A stretch of DNA of 64,000 bases from Selaginella moellendorffii (GCF_000143415.4 NW_003314279.1:1-64000); one strand, 5' to 3'. Numbered from the stretch's first letter, positions 11,457-22,923 are shown. A program made the numbers and translations. Notes: a model not told the origin generated them from the sequence alone.

Positions 11457-11515
11457 AGGATCCCCTCGTTGTGCTCTGCTCGTCGCTTGAGCATTTCTTC
11501 GTTGATCACTCCCAT
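11451..11515 (-). pseudogene. Orphan LRRC6 first exon at duplication junction
   Basis: Copy of the first 21 LRRC6 codons plus 2 nt with the same ATG (11515) and the same upstream 111 bp. The exon loses its splice donor because the breakpoint lies 7 bp before it. Reading on into antisense oxidase sequence gives a chimeric frame of 50 aa ending at TAA 11363. No function is implied. Confidence 0.9.
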
Positions 11516-11626
11516 GCTCGATAAAGAACATAGAAGAGCCCTAACCCTAATCCCACAATTTAAACACGTATACTAAACCTTTTTACCCTTGCATAACATT
11601 AAAGGGCATATACAGGTTAAAGTTTT

Positions 11627-12948
11627 TTACTCGTCCCATAGATCTTCGACTCTCTTGTATGGAGATGTGTCGTTCACCCACATTGTTCCTTTGATCAGCC
11701 TCTCCTGTAGAAAAAGAGAAAAGTCGGCTTGCTTTGAAAATGCGAGTGACAAACCTGTTGGATTCCAGAAAGCTTTTGGAAATCCTCGTCCGGAATGCTC
11801 CATCCGAAAATGTCCAGGTTTTCCTTGAGCCGATCGGGATTGGAGCTCTTCGGAAGGACGCTGTGACCCATCTGGATTCCCCAGCGTAGTGCTACTTGCG
11901 CTGGTGATTTGCTGAGTTTGTCCGCGATCTCTCTGACGATGGGATGGCCGAGGACTTTCGGACCCCAGTTTCCCAAAGGAGAGTACCCCTGACAATAAGA
12001 ATAGCATTGAGTTCCAACGGAAAACGAGATCCAATCCAGGACTTACAGAGAGATGGATGGCTTTGGAGGTGCAGTAGTCGTGAAGAGCCTTTTGCTGCCA
12101 CACCGGATGACACTCAACTTGGTTCACGGCAGGAACGATGGTGGCGTTCGCCAAAAGGTGGTCGATCTTCTTTGACGAGAAGTTGCTCACACCGATTGCA
12201 CGAACTCGGCCAGTGCGCACAAGCTGCTCCATTTTCTTCCAGGTCTCGTCCAGTTGCAAGGGGACGATTTCAGTTTTGCGAGTGCCATCTTCCTGTTGGT
12301 AGTGTTCCTTCACACGAACAGGCCAATGAATCTACACACAAGCATGTCCTCTTGTCACAGACAGAAACAAAGAATCCGGATATCTTACCAAATAAAGGTC
12401 AAGATAGTCCAGCTGCAAATCCTGCAGTGTTTGATCGCAAGCCTCTTGGACACGATCGTGATCAGGGTTCCTGAGAAGATAGAAAAAATCTATTTAGAGG
12501 ACAAAAAAAAAAAAACGTTTCCAAAAACCACAGCTTGGACGTAATCCACAAATCCCCACGCGTCACTGCACCACTAAGGAAGATCTCTTGCAGCGCCAAT
12601 CCAATCTACACATGCATGAACGAAGCGAGTAAGAAAAGAGAAGAGGGAAGAACTCTTAAGTTGTAGAGACATCTTTCTCGTTGCCATAGACGCTCGCGCT
12701 ATCGAAGTGACGATACCCAGCCTGGGAAGAAGAGCAAACAGTGAGCTAGATAGTGCTACGAAGAGAAAAGAAAGAAATTTGATGCTTACAGCGACAGCGG
12801 CCTTCACTGTTGCTCCCGTTTGCCTCTTCTCCTCCTGCGAGTATCCCGGCCACATTCCCAGCCCGATCACGGGCATGCGCCCGCCGGTGTGGAGCTGGAC
12901 ATGCGCCATCGATCCGCCATCTCCAGCGCCATCGTCGCCATGGCCCAT
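11627..12948 (-). CDS. Aldo-keto reductase, copy B
   Basis: Predicted 321 aa, paralogue of copy A. Inferred exons: 12790-12948, 12671-12721, 12529-12605, 12389-12470, 12047-12331, 11755-11988 and 11627-11704. The start is the ATG at 12948 (MGHGDDGAGDGGS), since the longer frame begins with TTG. The tetrad is kept (GYRHFDSASVYGNE, ITSKLW, LIHWP). Near the active site HIDC has become HFDS. A deletion of about 18 bp removes the original sequence after the exon-3 donor, but the fused sequence again offers GT at the same base, so splicing may survive. The first 20 residues differ most from copy A. Confidence 0.9.
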
Positions 12949-13034
12949 CCCTCCCAACCTAAAATTTCTCGAGGGGTTTTAGTTGAAGTTCCACTGCTCA
13001 CGGGTTCTTGAGGCGCCATGTAGGTGGTGGGAGA
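12949..13034. promoter_or_regulatory. Divergent intergenic promoter, reductase/oxidase copy B
   Basis: 86 bp between the reductase start and the start of the intact oxidase, transcribed in opposite directions. It resembles 9989-10070 closely. Confidence 0.5.
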
Positions 13035-16000
13035 ATGGCGCTTCTCTTTGCGCTCAATGGGCGAAAGATCGAGCTCAGCGATGTCGATCCCAGCATGACG
13101 CTGCTGGAATTTCTAAGATGCCACACCGATCTCAAGGGCACCAAGCTCGGATGTGGAGAAGGTAAGTAAAAAACTAGTTTTTTTTACAAGAACTTAGATC
13201 GATCGATCTGGTAGCTCTCTTTTTTTTCTTTCTCGCTGACGATATGATCAAACATCCAGGGGGGTGTGGAGCTTGCGTGGTGGTGGCTTCCCGCTACGAT
13301 GCCTCCACAGACAGCGTGGAGGAAGTTAGCATAAACTCTTGCCTGGCTTTGCTGGGCTCTCTTCATCTCCGCGCCGTGACGACGATCGAGGGCCTGGGGA
13401 GCTCCAAAACTCGGCTCCACGCTGTCCAGCGAAGGTTTCTGGGATTTCACGCGTCCCAGTGTGGGTTTTGCACGCCTGGTATGTGCATGTCGCTCTATGG
13501 AGGCCTCAAGAACCAGCAAAGAAGGGTCTCTGTGGATGGTGGAAAGTATGAAAGTGGTGCTCTAGAGCAGTCGATCCAGGGGAGTTTATGCCGCTGCACG
13601 GGATACAGGCCCATAGTTGACGTGTGCAAGAGCTTTGGAAGCAGTGTAGACGTTGAAGATCTCGGCCTGAACATCTTCTGGAAGGACAGGAAGGATGGTC
13701 GATTGGAGCTTTTGCCGTGCTATGATCCGGGTGACGATCCAAAGTTCCCGGAGTTTCTCAAGCAGGAGATCATTCAAAGGCAATCCGCTAACGTTGTCCA
13801 AGATTCTAATGGCACTTCTGCTATGATCGAGCACGAAAAGTGGATTTGCGCTACGAGCTTTGGACATGCTTTTGGACTGCTCAAACACTTCCAAGCGCGT
13901 TCCAAGACGAGCAAGGAGGTGAAGATCGTGGTAGGAAACACCAGTGCTGGAGTGTACAGGGACTGGGATCATAGCGTCTTCATCGATATCAGCAGGATTC
14001 CGGAGCTCCATGTCGTAGAAGCAAGGAGCGACGGCATTGAGTTCGGTGCTGCAGTGAGCATCGCAAAGCTCATCGACTTTCTCGACGAAAACTTTAAGAA
14101 AGCTGGCAGTGCTATTGCGAAACACTTGAGAAAGGTTGCTTCTCCACACGTTAGAAACGCGGGGAGTGTTGGTGGCAACTTGATCATGGCTCAGAAATTT
14201 GGCTTCGATTCGGACATCGCGACGGTGTTTCTGGGATTCGGTGCTACGTTGAAGCTGCTGGTTTCTCCTGAGAAGCAAGTAATCCAGAGCATGAAAGAGT
14301 TTTTAGAAGGTGGTGGTGGAGTGGATGCTTATCCAAGCTCGTTGCTGACAATGATCTTCTTACCACTAAGATCACATGAAGCGGCCGAGTTTAAGACGTA
14401 CCGAGCATCACCGAGACCTCTGGGAAATGCAGTAGCGTATGCAAACGCTGCGTTTGTCGTTCGCTTCTCTAAACTTTCGTCGGGCTCTTCTCTCTACAAA
14501 GTTGAGAGTTCGAGGCTTGCATTCGGAGCCATTGGTGACAAGCACGCCATTCGTGCTATCCAAGTCGAAGAGTTTCTGAAAGGGAAGATTATCACGGCGG
14601 AAGTGCTGTTGGAAGCAATCCAGATGCTCAAGTCGCTGCTGACTCTAGAAACAAACTCAAGGAGGAAATCGGCCTACCGAGCGGCTCTTGCTGTGAGTTT
14701 CTTCTTCAAGTTCTTCAAACGAAAACTTGGACAAGGTGGCCACCACAAACAATCGATCGCTCGAGATGGTTCTGTTTGCCAGCAAAGCTTGATTCGAGGC
14801 TGCCAGGAACTTCATCAGCGAGACAAGAGACGCGCGCTTGGCCAGCCTTCCGAGAAAACCATGGGAAACTTGCAAGTATCAGGTGACTTCTTCCTCTCGT
14901 TTTTGTGTTTTCTTAACTTTTCCAGTTTGTTCCTCCCAGGGGAAGCTGTTTACGTTGATGACATTGCTTCTCCATGCAACACTCTCCACGCAGCATTTGT
15001 TTGCAGCCAGAAAGCTTACGCGAAGATCAAAGATATCAGCGTGTCTGCCGCAATGGCGTCTCCCGGTGCCGTCTCGTTCATGAGCGTCAAAGACATACCA
15101 TCAGGTGGAGGAAACGTTGGAATCAAGTCGGACCTCGCCAATGAAATACTGTTTGCCGAGGAGATTGTTGAGTGCGTGGGACAGGCAATAGGAATCATGG
15201 TAAGATATTTCACCAGATATCTCATCGGGAAAGCTAAGTTTTTCTTCTTTAAGATTGCCGACACGCCTGCGAATGCGAGAAGAGCTGCGAAACGAGTCCA
15301 AGTGACTTACGACACTGAATCGCTGGGAGAGCCGCCAATTCTCACAATCGAAGACGCTGTGGCGAGAGGATCCTTCTTCCAAATCCCAGCGTGGTTCGAA
15401 AGCACACTGCAAAAGCAGCACGGTGACATATCCGAAGGCCTCGCAAGGGCCGATCATATCATCAAAGACGCGGAGGTACGTAAAACTTTCTTCGTAGAGA
15501 CACAAGGTCCAATTTTTTGGAGAACCTTGTAGGTGAGGATGTCCAGCCAGTACTACTTTTACATGGAAACCAACACAGCCTTGGTCGTCCCAGAGGAAGA
15601 CAATTGCCTGACAGTGTTCAGCGCTTGCCAAGCTCCGGAGCACGTCCAAGCGAGCGTCGCAACCTGCGTTGGAATTCCCATGCACAACGTAAGAGTCATC
15701 ACCAAAAGAGTTGGAGGAGCTTTCGGGGGCAAAGCTTCAAAAGCTTGTCTGGTAAGCAGTTTTTCCGTGATACCATCGTCCGAAACATCACCTTGTTTCC
15801 GATATGTCTACAGGTGGCCGCTGCCTGTGCTCTCGCGGCGTTTAATCTCCAGCGCCCCGTTCGTCTGTGCCTGGATCGAAGAACCGATATGGTGATGATG
15901 GGAGGGCGAGAGCCTTGCAAGGCCGTCTACACAGCCGGCTTCACTTCCGACGGGAATGTCACAGCTCTCCAAGCAAAGCTCTTCATCCAAGCCGGCTGGT

Positions 16001-17619
16001 CCATGGACATGTCGTGGCTTTTCACGGGAAACATGCTCCACGCGCTCAAGAAGTTCAACTGGGGAGTTCTCGACGCCGAGTTCATCATCTGCAAGACGAA
16101 CATTCCCAGCCGGAGCGCCATGCGAGCGCCCGGAGATGGCCAGGGATCGTTCGTGGCGGACACCATCATCCAGCACGTCGCCACCGAGCTCGGCCTCGAC
16201 TTCCACATCGTCATGGAACGAAACCTCCACTCCCTCCACACGGCGGAGGCCTTCTACGGGCGGGACTTCGTAGGTGGCGGCGAAGGATTCACGCTCCCGA
16301 CGGTGCTCCGCAGGCTGAAAGATCGAGCAAGCTTCGAGAGCCGGCTCGAGCTCACGAAAGGATTCAACTCCGCCAACTTGTGGAAGAAACGGGGGCTGGA
16401 TCTCGTCCAGGGAACTTACTTGGTGTTCCTGGTCCCCAAGCCGGCGAGAGCGAGCGTGTTCCTGGATGGATCCGTGGTGGTGGAGGTGGGGGGAGTGGAG
16501 CTCGGCCAGGGACTGTGGACGAAAGTCCGGCAGGCAGCGGCATTTGCACTGAGCGAGCTGTTTGGCGACGAGGAACAGGGAGTTCCAGTCTCCAAGATCC
16601 GTGTCGTGCAAACGGACTCTATCAGTATGCCCAACGGGAGCTGGACTGCCGGGAGCACTGCGTCTGAGTCCAGCTGCGAGGCCGCGAGGATGTGTTGCGA
16701 GGCGCTGGTGGAGAGACTAAAACCCGTGAAGGCGAGCTTGCAAGGGAGTGAAGGAGTTTCCTGGGAATCCATCGTGGCAGCTGTAAGTTCCTTCTTTCTC
16801 GATCGTTTTGTTTCGACTATTCTAAGTCGTTCTTCTCTTCGAACAGGCAAAGATGGCGAATGTAAATCTGTCAGCACAAGAGCTGTATGTGGCTGCCCCG
16901 GAGGCTGCGGCCTATGTTACGTTTGGAGCTGCTGCGAGCGAGGTATGGAAGTGAGATCCATTGCTCAGATCTTCGTCCAAACGTGAGAGATTTCTCGCCA
17001 TGAAACCATCAGGTGGAAGTCGATGTTCTAACGGGAGAGGTGGAGATCTTGAGGACGGATATGGTGTACGACTGCGGCAAGAGCATGAATCCAGCAGTAG
17101 ACATCGGACAAGTAAGCTTCGATCGCCAAAGCTTCCATTCTTCGTGGTAGAAACCGGCAATGAGCACAGATCGAAGGAGCTTTCGCGCAAGGCCTCGGGT
17201 ATTTTGTGAGCGAGGAGTGTGTCATGGACGAGCAAGGCCGGCTCTTGACGGATGGAACTTGGACGTACAAGCCCCCGACCGCGGATAATCTCCCCAAGAT
17301 CCTCAACATCGAGCTCCTCAACAGTCCCGTCCACGAGAAGAGGATACTCTCCTCCAAGAGTAAGAAGTTCTATCTCGGTGCTTTGCCTTGACTGACAGCG
17401 GCATTTCTTCTCTGTCCAGCGGCGGGAGAGCCACCGTTTCTTCTGGCGGGATCCGTTCACGCGGCGATCCGGCACGCCGTTATGTCCGCCCGGATGGACG
17501 CTGGAAAGAAGGAGTTCTTCCAAATGGATGCCCCCGCGAGCATCGATCGGGTGAGAGCTTGGTGTGGCCTGGACAACGTCGAGGACTACTTGGTTGCAAG
17601 ACCATCGAGTGCCCAGTAG
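13035..17619 (+). CDS. Aldehyde oxidase (molybdenum cofactor / FAD / 2Fe-2S), intact
   Basis: Predicted 1334 aa, normal for plant aldehyde oxidases, which turn aldehydes (for example abscisic aldehyde) into acids using O2. Ten inferred exons: 13035-13161, 13260-14882, 14940-15199, 15254-15475, 15533-15751, 15814-16782, 16847-16942, 17013-17111, 17170-17359 and 17420-17619. The first 2Fe-2S cluster motif is GCGEGGCGAC with Cys in NSCLALL; the second is QCGFCTPGM with [11 protein letters not shown] domain: [14 protein letters not shown] and NAGSVGGN. Molybdopterin domain: [41 protein letters not shown] and the catalytic Glu in [15 protein letters not shown] replaces the FRGFG of xanthine dehydrogenase, so I call oxidase; the true substrate is unknown. 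Two introns are open in frame and inflate naive ORFs. Confidence 0.93.
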
Positions 17620-17655
17620 CTGCCCTGCGATGATCTTTCTTTAGACAGGGAAAGT

Positions 17656-17940
17656 CGAGGAGTCTAGAGCTTGCTTTGATGCCATGCCGGCTAGTGACGT
17701 AGTTACGTAGAACGCTACGTTTTGCAGCTTATGCCCAAAAAGGGGCATCTTCTAAAGGTGGTAGAGGTGTTGGAAACAATGACGGTATGGAGCTCGACTG
17801 GCTGCAATTTTCTTCTCGCCGCTTGCACGCAAGAATCGGAGTTTGATCAACCGCACGAATTACTACTCCAAGCTGGACCTTGTAGCCTGGGATTCCATGG
17901 TTGCTGTGAATGCCTTTGTGGGGCATCTGGAAGCGAGGTG
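17656..17940 (+). pseudogene. PPR gene fragment
   Basis: Degenerate copy of about 285 bp of the PPR gene at 60.7-62.5 kb, matching roughly 61455-61740. Shared stretches include CTTCTCGCCGCTTGC and a PPR hinge turned from CMPERDVVAW-like into frames with a stop (TAG where the gene has TGG). Only parts of three PPR motifs remain, with no start. A fragment moved by duplication; non-functional. Confidence 0.8.
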
Positions 17941-18204
17941 TGCAATTCCTCGAAATATATCCATTATATTTTTTACTCTTGGCTTTTCCCGGTAACTGTA
18001 AGTGATTCTTCTCTCCTTTGTTTCTCATCTGGCTATTCGTCTCGCGACGGAAAAATTTGTAAAGTTTTCTCGGAGAAACAAAGACACTTTCCAGATGTGA
18101 AGAGGGAGACCACATTCCTAGACATTGATGGTAATCTGCCGGCCTTCAACTTTTTTGAAGGTACAAACAGCTATAGCACCTTTACCACCAAAGGTGTGAC
18201 CATC
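17941..18204. other. Spacer, no gene seen
   Basis: AT-rich sequence between the PPR fragment and the P450 pseudogene; no supported feature. Confidence 0.4.
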
Positions 18205-19506
18205 TCACTCTGAGAGTTCGGTGAGATCCACGGGATGACTCGGTTCTGCCTGGAACTCGAAACTCTTGCACCAGTCGAGCAGTCCAGAGAAAAACTGGAG
18301 CAAGACCGAGAGCTCGTCCGGGACACACGGAGCGAGACGTAAGTCGGTCCCTTTCACGTCAATATCCTGCTCAAGACATGTCTCCGGGTTGAATCTCTCA
18401 GGCTCGGACCAGATGGATGGATCATGAATGATGACCACATGTTCACCATGGCCGTGGTCCCTGCAGGGACCACGGCCAGCCAAGCTTACGTCGTGAATCG
18501 CCAAACGAGCCCAAGAGAGCAAGGGACCCGGAGGATGCATCCTCAAGTCTCCTTCTACGCCTGTTGGTCAGACTTGGCAACTCCAGTGTTTCCAACCACG
18601 CTAGTGATCTCATTCCGCAACTTCTTTTGGATGGATGACGAGCTCTGCGAGAATCCATTTGGTGAGGAGAGCGACTCTCGGAAAATCATCTCCTGTGAAG
18701 ATTTACCCAAAGAACTAGCGTCGTCGAGCTTGTCCTCACCATCCAAGGAGAGCTAACGAAGTCTGGCTGCACAGCTTTGCTACCCTGCTACCGATGGACA
18801 AAGCTCGTCACACCCGAAGGTTGGAAGGTGTCCTGGGGATCGACTGCCTTGACAGCAGGCATGATCGGCCCAGTTGAACGCACCAAGCAACTCGAAACCT
18901 TCCTTCACCATCTTAGAGAGCTCAGCAGCATCCTTGGAGCCATCCTCGAATCTCCTACCGAACACCGTCTGCATGATATTGTTGAGAGAAGCTCGCTGGG
19001 GGAAGTTCCGAACTCGGACAAGGCTGTGGTTGTCTGCTGCAAAGGTACCCATCATCCTGCTTGTGACACGATGGTTCGTGAGCAGAGAAGAGAGAGCTGG
19101 ACGCAATCCTTCGCAAGTTACGCCGTAATCTCCATAGGGAGCGAAGCCGATTGCTCGTCCAAACGGAAGCTGCTGATCCGACTGCTTGAGAGGTCTGTCC
19201 GCAAACTCGGAGCTGTTGAGCAGCTCTCGTGCCACTTCGATGATCATCCTCGTGTTACTCAGGCTGAAGGCCTCTCGGCGAGCTTACTCCAAGCACTGGC
19301 CATCCTCGGGGCCCCGGATCGTCTGCTTCTCAGCGTTCTCCCCCATGCATTCCCGCCGGGAACTAGCCAAGGAGCGAGGACCGCCGAGACTGCTGCGCAC
19401 GGCCACAGCAGCAGCAACGAATCTCCATGCATGATCGGTGAAATGCCGGGCGAAGAAAGGCAGAGTGAGGATCTACCTTTGGATCTAACCCAGAAAACAA
19501 CTCCAT
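18205..19506 (-). pseudogene. Cytochrome P450 (CYP78-like) pseudogene A
   Basis: Several CYP78-type blocks are readable on the minus strand in different frames: an N-terminal start (MELFS), SSEFADRPLKQS with GRAIGFAPYGDY around 19140-19215, NNIMQTVFGRRF near 18960, a helix-K/PERF part beginning RMHPPGPLLSWARLAIHDV at about 18540, and IWSEPERFNPE. Frameshifts and deletions separate them. The heme-ligand block that should follow LAP is missing: after LRLAP the sequence runs into CVPDEL without FGAGRR..CPG. Intact CYP78 enzymes are ER-bound monooxygenases of about 530 aa. A second remnant is at 25.7-26.3 kb, also next to an ADH gene. Confidence 0.85.
18449..18478. repeat. Perfect 30-bp palindrome
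   Basis: TGGCCGTGGTCCCTG and its exact reverse complement abut, centred on CTGCAG, inside the P450 pseudogene. The right half corresponds to the CYP78 coding sequence for VPAGTTA, so the left half appears altered to match, as in template-switch mutation. Confidence 0.9.
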
Positions 19507-19701
19507 GATCCAGGCAAGCAAGGGAAGCTTGAGACACTTTTTGGTTTTGAAGTCGAGCTTGGGTTTTATATATCCTGAGCTGCATGCCTGGAAAAACTAT
19601 TGGGGAAGAACACTGTTTAGAAGTTTGCTTGTTGGTTGCATTGGGCCCTCGAACGACTTTTTTGACAAAGCCGTGTTCTTATTTTCTCTTTTTTTCTTGT
19701 T

Positions 19702-20690
19702 TCCAGATCGTTTTCAGTACAGGCACCGTCCTTGCATCAGCCGCTGAATTGCATTGTTGACATTTTTCAGAGAGTATGCGTCACGAACTCAACCTTGATC
19801 TTCTGTACCCAGCAGGGAAATGAACAAGGAAACAGCATTTTTATACCAGTACCTTGCGAATGTACTTCTCTACGAGTTCATGGAGCTGCGATGGTTTGTA
19901 TCCTCCAAGTATGGTTCCTTTCAAGGCGTGGCCGAAGAGCAACTTTACCGGATCCGTGTCGATAGTTCCTGGTCCGCTTGGAACTCCGGCAACGATGGTT
20001 ACTCCTCAAGCCTGGTAATATTCACATCAGAAACTCGGAGGATTCACAGACGTTGTGAGTGCTCTGGAATGCCACTTGCATCAATGCAACGCTTCCAATG
20101 CACTTGAAGCTGTAGTTTACTCCACCTTGGCTGAGTTCCATTATCACCTGCGAGCAGCCGCAGCACACAATGACGAAGAGCTCATGAATTTTGTCGTGAT
20201 CACGAGGATTGAGGAAGTCTGTGATATGCCTTTGAGTCCAAAACACAAGTAAACTTTCTTCTTTGATTCTATTATCTGAAACAAGCACTCACCCTAGCTC
20301 GAAATATTTTTGAGTTGATATTTACTTCAATAATCCTGGAAGCACCGGACAATTTGGCCGCTTGTGCTATCTGCACTGACACTCGACTCGAGTTGCTAGA
20401 ACACGAGAACTCACAGCCACTCCCACTGTGCCGAGCTCAAAGATCGGAATTGGAAGAGCCTTGATTTGGGAGACAGCTACAATTGATGAGGGTGGCCCAT
20501 GTGGAAACGCAATTAGGTAAGCCACTCTAATAAATAAGTAAAAAGTCCAGATCATGACTTGAATCGAGAAATGTACCCAGCAATTTAAAAGACAAACTTT
20601 GAGAAGGGGAGCTTGTTTGGGGAGCAGCCTTTGTTGACAACGTACCGAAGTTCCCAGACGCTCCATTGCTTGAACCGGGTGTCATCTCCA
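19702..20690 (-). pseudogene. Zinc alcohol dehydrogenase pseudogene A
   Basis: Minus-strand remnant matching the 3' two thirds of the intact ADH at 26.6-28.3 kb, in the same exon order. The exon-9 equivalent (about 19855-20015) is nearly complete but has TGA where the intact gene has TGG (Ala-Trp-Gly becomes Ala-stop-Gly). Blocks for DFLNP, CIGS and GLGTVG-like FELGTVG remain. The first three exons and the catalytic Cys/His region are lost; homology stops near 20690 in the middle of exon 4. Paired with P450 pseudogene A as in the second cassette. Confidence 0.85.
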
Positions 20691-20829
20691 GCAAGGGATA
20701 CTCCTGCCCACCTGGAAGTCACCATGATACCGAAGGACACGAAGTCCTGCATGGATTTCACAAACTTTTCCGACGATGAACCTCAAGAGCTTGGAGACAC
20801 TCACAGCACATTGTAAAGTTTGAACTGAC

Positions 20830-21091
20830 TGTAGAATCCCCAGAATATTCTCGGAATATTCTTCTGGCACCTTAGCAATTAGGGCACGACTCTTTGCGAC
20901 AAAGGAGAGAAGCGAAGAAATAAAGAAGATGCTGATTCGTATAACTTGACGAGAACGATCTCGAGCAATGGCGATCCTCAAGCGCATCAATCGCTGACTG
21001 CACTGGCGGAGAGAGGCAGCATGTCGTCGATGTAGTTGCCGCCATCGACGCATAGGACATTAGGTCCCTGTTTTCTTTTCCCTTTCTTCAT
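20830..21091 (+). repeat. Left LTR of the inverted-arm element
   Basis: Direct repeat partner of about 23034-23323; shares GAATATTCTCGGAATATTC near its start and CCCTGTTTTCTTTTCCCTTT near its end. Both copies end TTCA. Confidence 0.85.
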
Positions 21092-21452
21092 TACTGCCGA
21101 ACCAATTGATTAATAAAAGAAGCTACTAGAGCTTGAGCGAGGGAGCCAAGCCAAGGTAGCGTTGTTAATCATTGGAACTAGACAGCAGAAAGCGTGTTTA
21201 AACCAACAATTCGCACAGTTCGAGCACGAGGAGCGAACCCGGCATCAACAGATTCAGCGGGCAGCCCGTTACGAACGACGTGCAGTTTCGGTTCCACCAT
21301 CTCCGACAGCACAGGCCACTCCAAGTGCCGTGCCATCGTCGCCAACTGCTGAACCGTTTCCCTTCTCTCTAGAAGGGGAGGATTGGGGAGTTTACTGGCG
21401 AAAGCAAACGATCGAAAGCCAGTCATGAGTACCCTGGCCGAGCAATATAGGC

Positions 21453-22923
21453 GCCAGCCCGGCCATATTGCTCCTGAGTGCCCGAATGCTCGTGCTCCAG
21501 TCAACTACCAGCCAATCTGCGGCATCTGCCACACTCAAGGCTTGCACACTCAGGAAACTTGCGCCAAGAACCAGACCAGCAAAATGAACCTCCGTCGCCC
21601 TCGAGCTTCTCAGAGTCCCGATGTGGACACACACTCTGTGCAGCCTTGTTTTGGAACTCTGGCCACCTTGGCTGTTGCCCAAGCAGCTCGCGCTCCTGCA
21701 GCCCAAGAGCCAGCACCAACTCACCATTCGTTGCGGCTCCTCAAGCGCCAAGCGCGCCTCCCTGAGCGCCAGCAGCAGCGCCAACCTGCATGCCGCCCAC
21801 AAGTGCCCATTTTGCTGCCATCCCCGCAGAGTCCTTCGTTATTTCTGGGTGCTCTAATGAAACGGTTACGTTTCCACGGGCCGACGTCCAGTTTGAGGCA
21901 TTGCCGCCTCTTCCACCTCGTGCTACCATAGTGCCAACACCAGCAGCCTCTCAGCCCATGGCTCCTGTGCCTCAGCATCCCTCCTCTCCACCACCTGCCC
22001 TCACAGCCGAGGAGATTGAGCGAAAGAAAAGATACAAATGGGTGCTCAACCTGGAAACGCGCCTGTATGATATTCTCCGCGACCTGGAGAATCAGATGCC
22101 GTTTTATCCAGCTACTTCATGCAGCACCTGATCTTCGCAAACCAGTTTCTTCTGCACTCCGTGCTCATCACGAAGAAATTGATGTTCAAAGCGTCTGGCC
22201 ATTTTATGTGGATTATGGCCGCTCCAGCTGTGGACGCTGAAATCCAGACACATAAAATCAGTTCTGCCACCATCGACGGTGGCAGCGCAGTGAATCTGAC
22301 GCCGTATGAGACCTATGCTCGCCTGGATCTTCCTGAACCTGCTCCTTCTTTCGCTCAATCTCCTCGGCTGTGAGGGCAGGTGGTGGAGAGGAGGGATGCT
22401 GAGGCACAGGAGCCATGGGCTGAGCGGCTGCTGGTGTTGGCACTATGGTAGCACGAGGTGGAAGAGGCGGCAATGCCTCAAACTGGCCGTTTCATTAGGG
22501 CACCCAGAAATAACGAAGGACGCTTGAGTAGCTGCGAGCGGGGATGGCAGCAAAATGGGCGCTTGTAGGCGGCATGCAGGTTGGCGCTGCTGCTGGCGCT
22601 CAGGGAGGCGCGCTTGGCGCTTGAGGAGCCGCAACGAATGGTGAGTTGGTGCTGGCTCTTGGGCTGCAGGAGCGCGATCTGCTTGGGCAACAGCCAAGGC
22701 GGCCAGAGTTCCAAAACAAGGCTGCACAGAGTGTGTCCACATCGGGACTCTGAGAAGCTCGAAGGCGACGGAGGTTCATTTTGTTGGTCTGGTTCTTGGC
22801 GCAGCCGGTGAGGACAAGTTTCCTGAGTGTGCAGGCCTTGAGTGTGGCAGATGCCGCAGATTGGCTGGTAGTCGACTGGAGCACGAGTATTCGGGCACTC
22901 GGGAGCAATATGGCCGAGCTGGC
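21453..22923. repeat. Large inverted repeat (arms about 575 bp)
   Basis: Left arm about 21453-22028, right arm about 22346-22923 as reverse complement, loop about 317 bp. Both encode, on opposite strands, the same gag tail (HIAPECPN, ICGICHTQG, a Pro/Ala/Gln-rich linker and TAEEIERKK). Arms differ by small indels and substitutions; for example the left arm carries an extra block near 21840-21895. A transcript crossing it would fold into a long hairpin. Confidence 0.9.

Larger units (their letters stand above)
11451..14416. repeat. Tandem duplication unit B (2966 bp)
   Basis: Second copy of the 8487-11450 unit. Differences include a 9-base length difference in the oxidase exon around 13790-13800, loss of about 18 bp in a reductase intron (near 12528) and single-base indels. 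At 14416/14417 the sequence leaves the duplicated part and continues into the rest of the intact oxidase gene. Confidence 0.95.

Noticed and set aside
14883-14939. Oxidase reading frame continuing through an intron
   Set aside because: The insert [13 protein letters not shown] is hydrophobic, flanked by GT..AG and interrupts the conserved [11 protein letters not shown]; treated as an intron, as are 15200-15253 and 15476-15532.
15808-16611. Frames of more than 260 codons on both strands within oxidase exon 6
   Set aside because: GC-rich exon of the oxidase; the oxidase frame contains all family motifs, so the others are shadows.
13035-17619. Xanthine dehydrogenase as identity of the oxidase gene
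   Set aside because: The substrate motif reads [10 protein letters not shown] rather than FRGFGGPQ, and the FFTGY-type NAD-binding feature is not seen.
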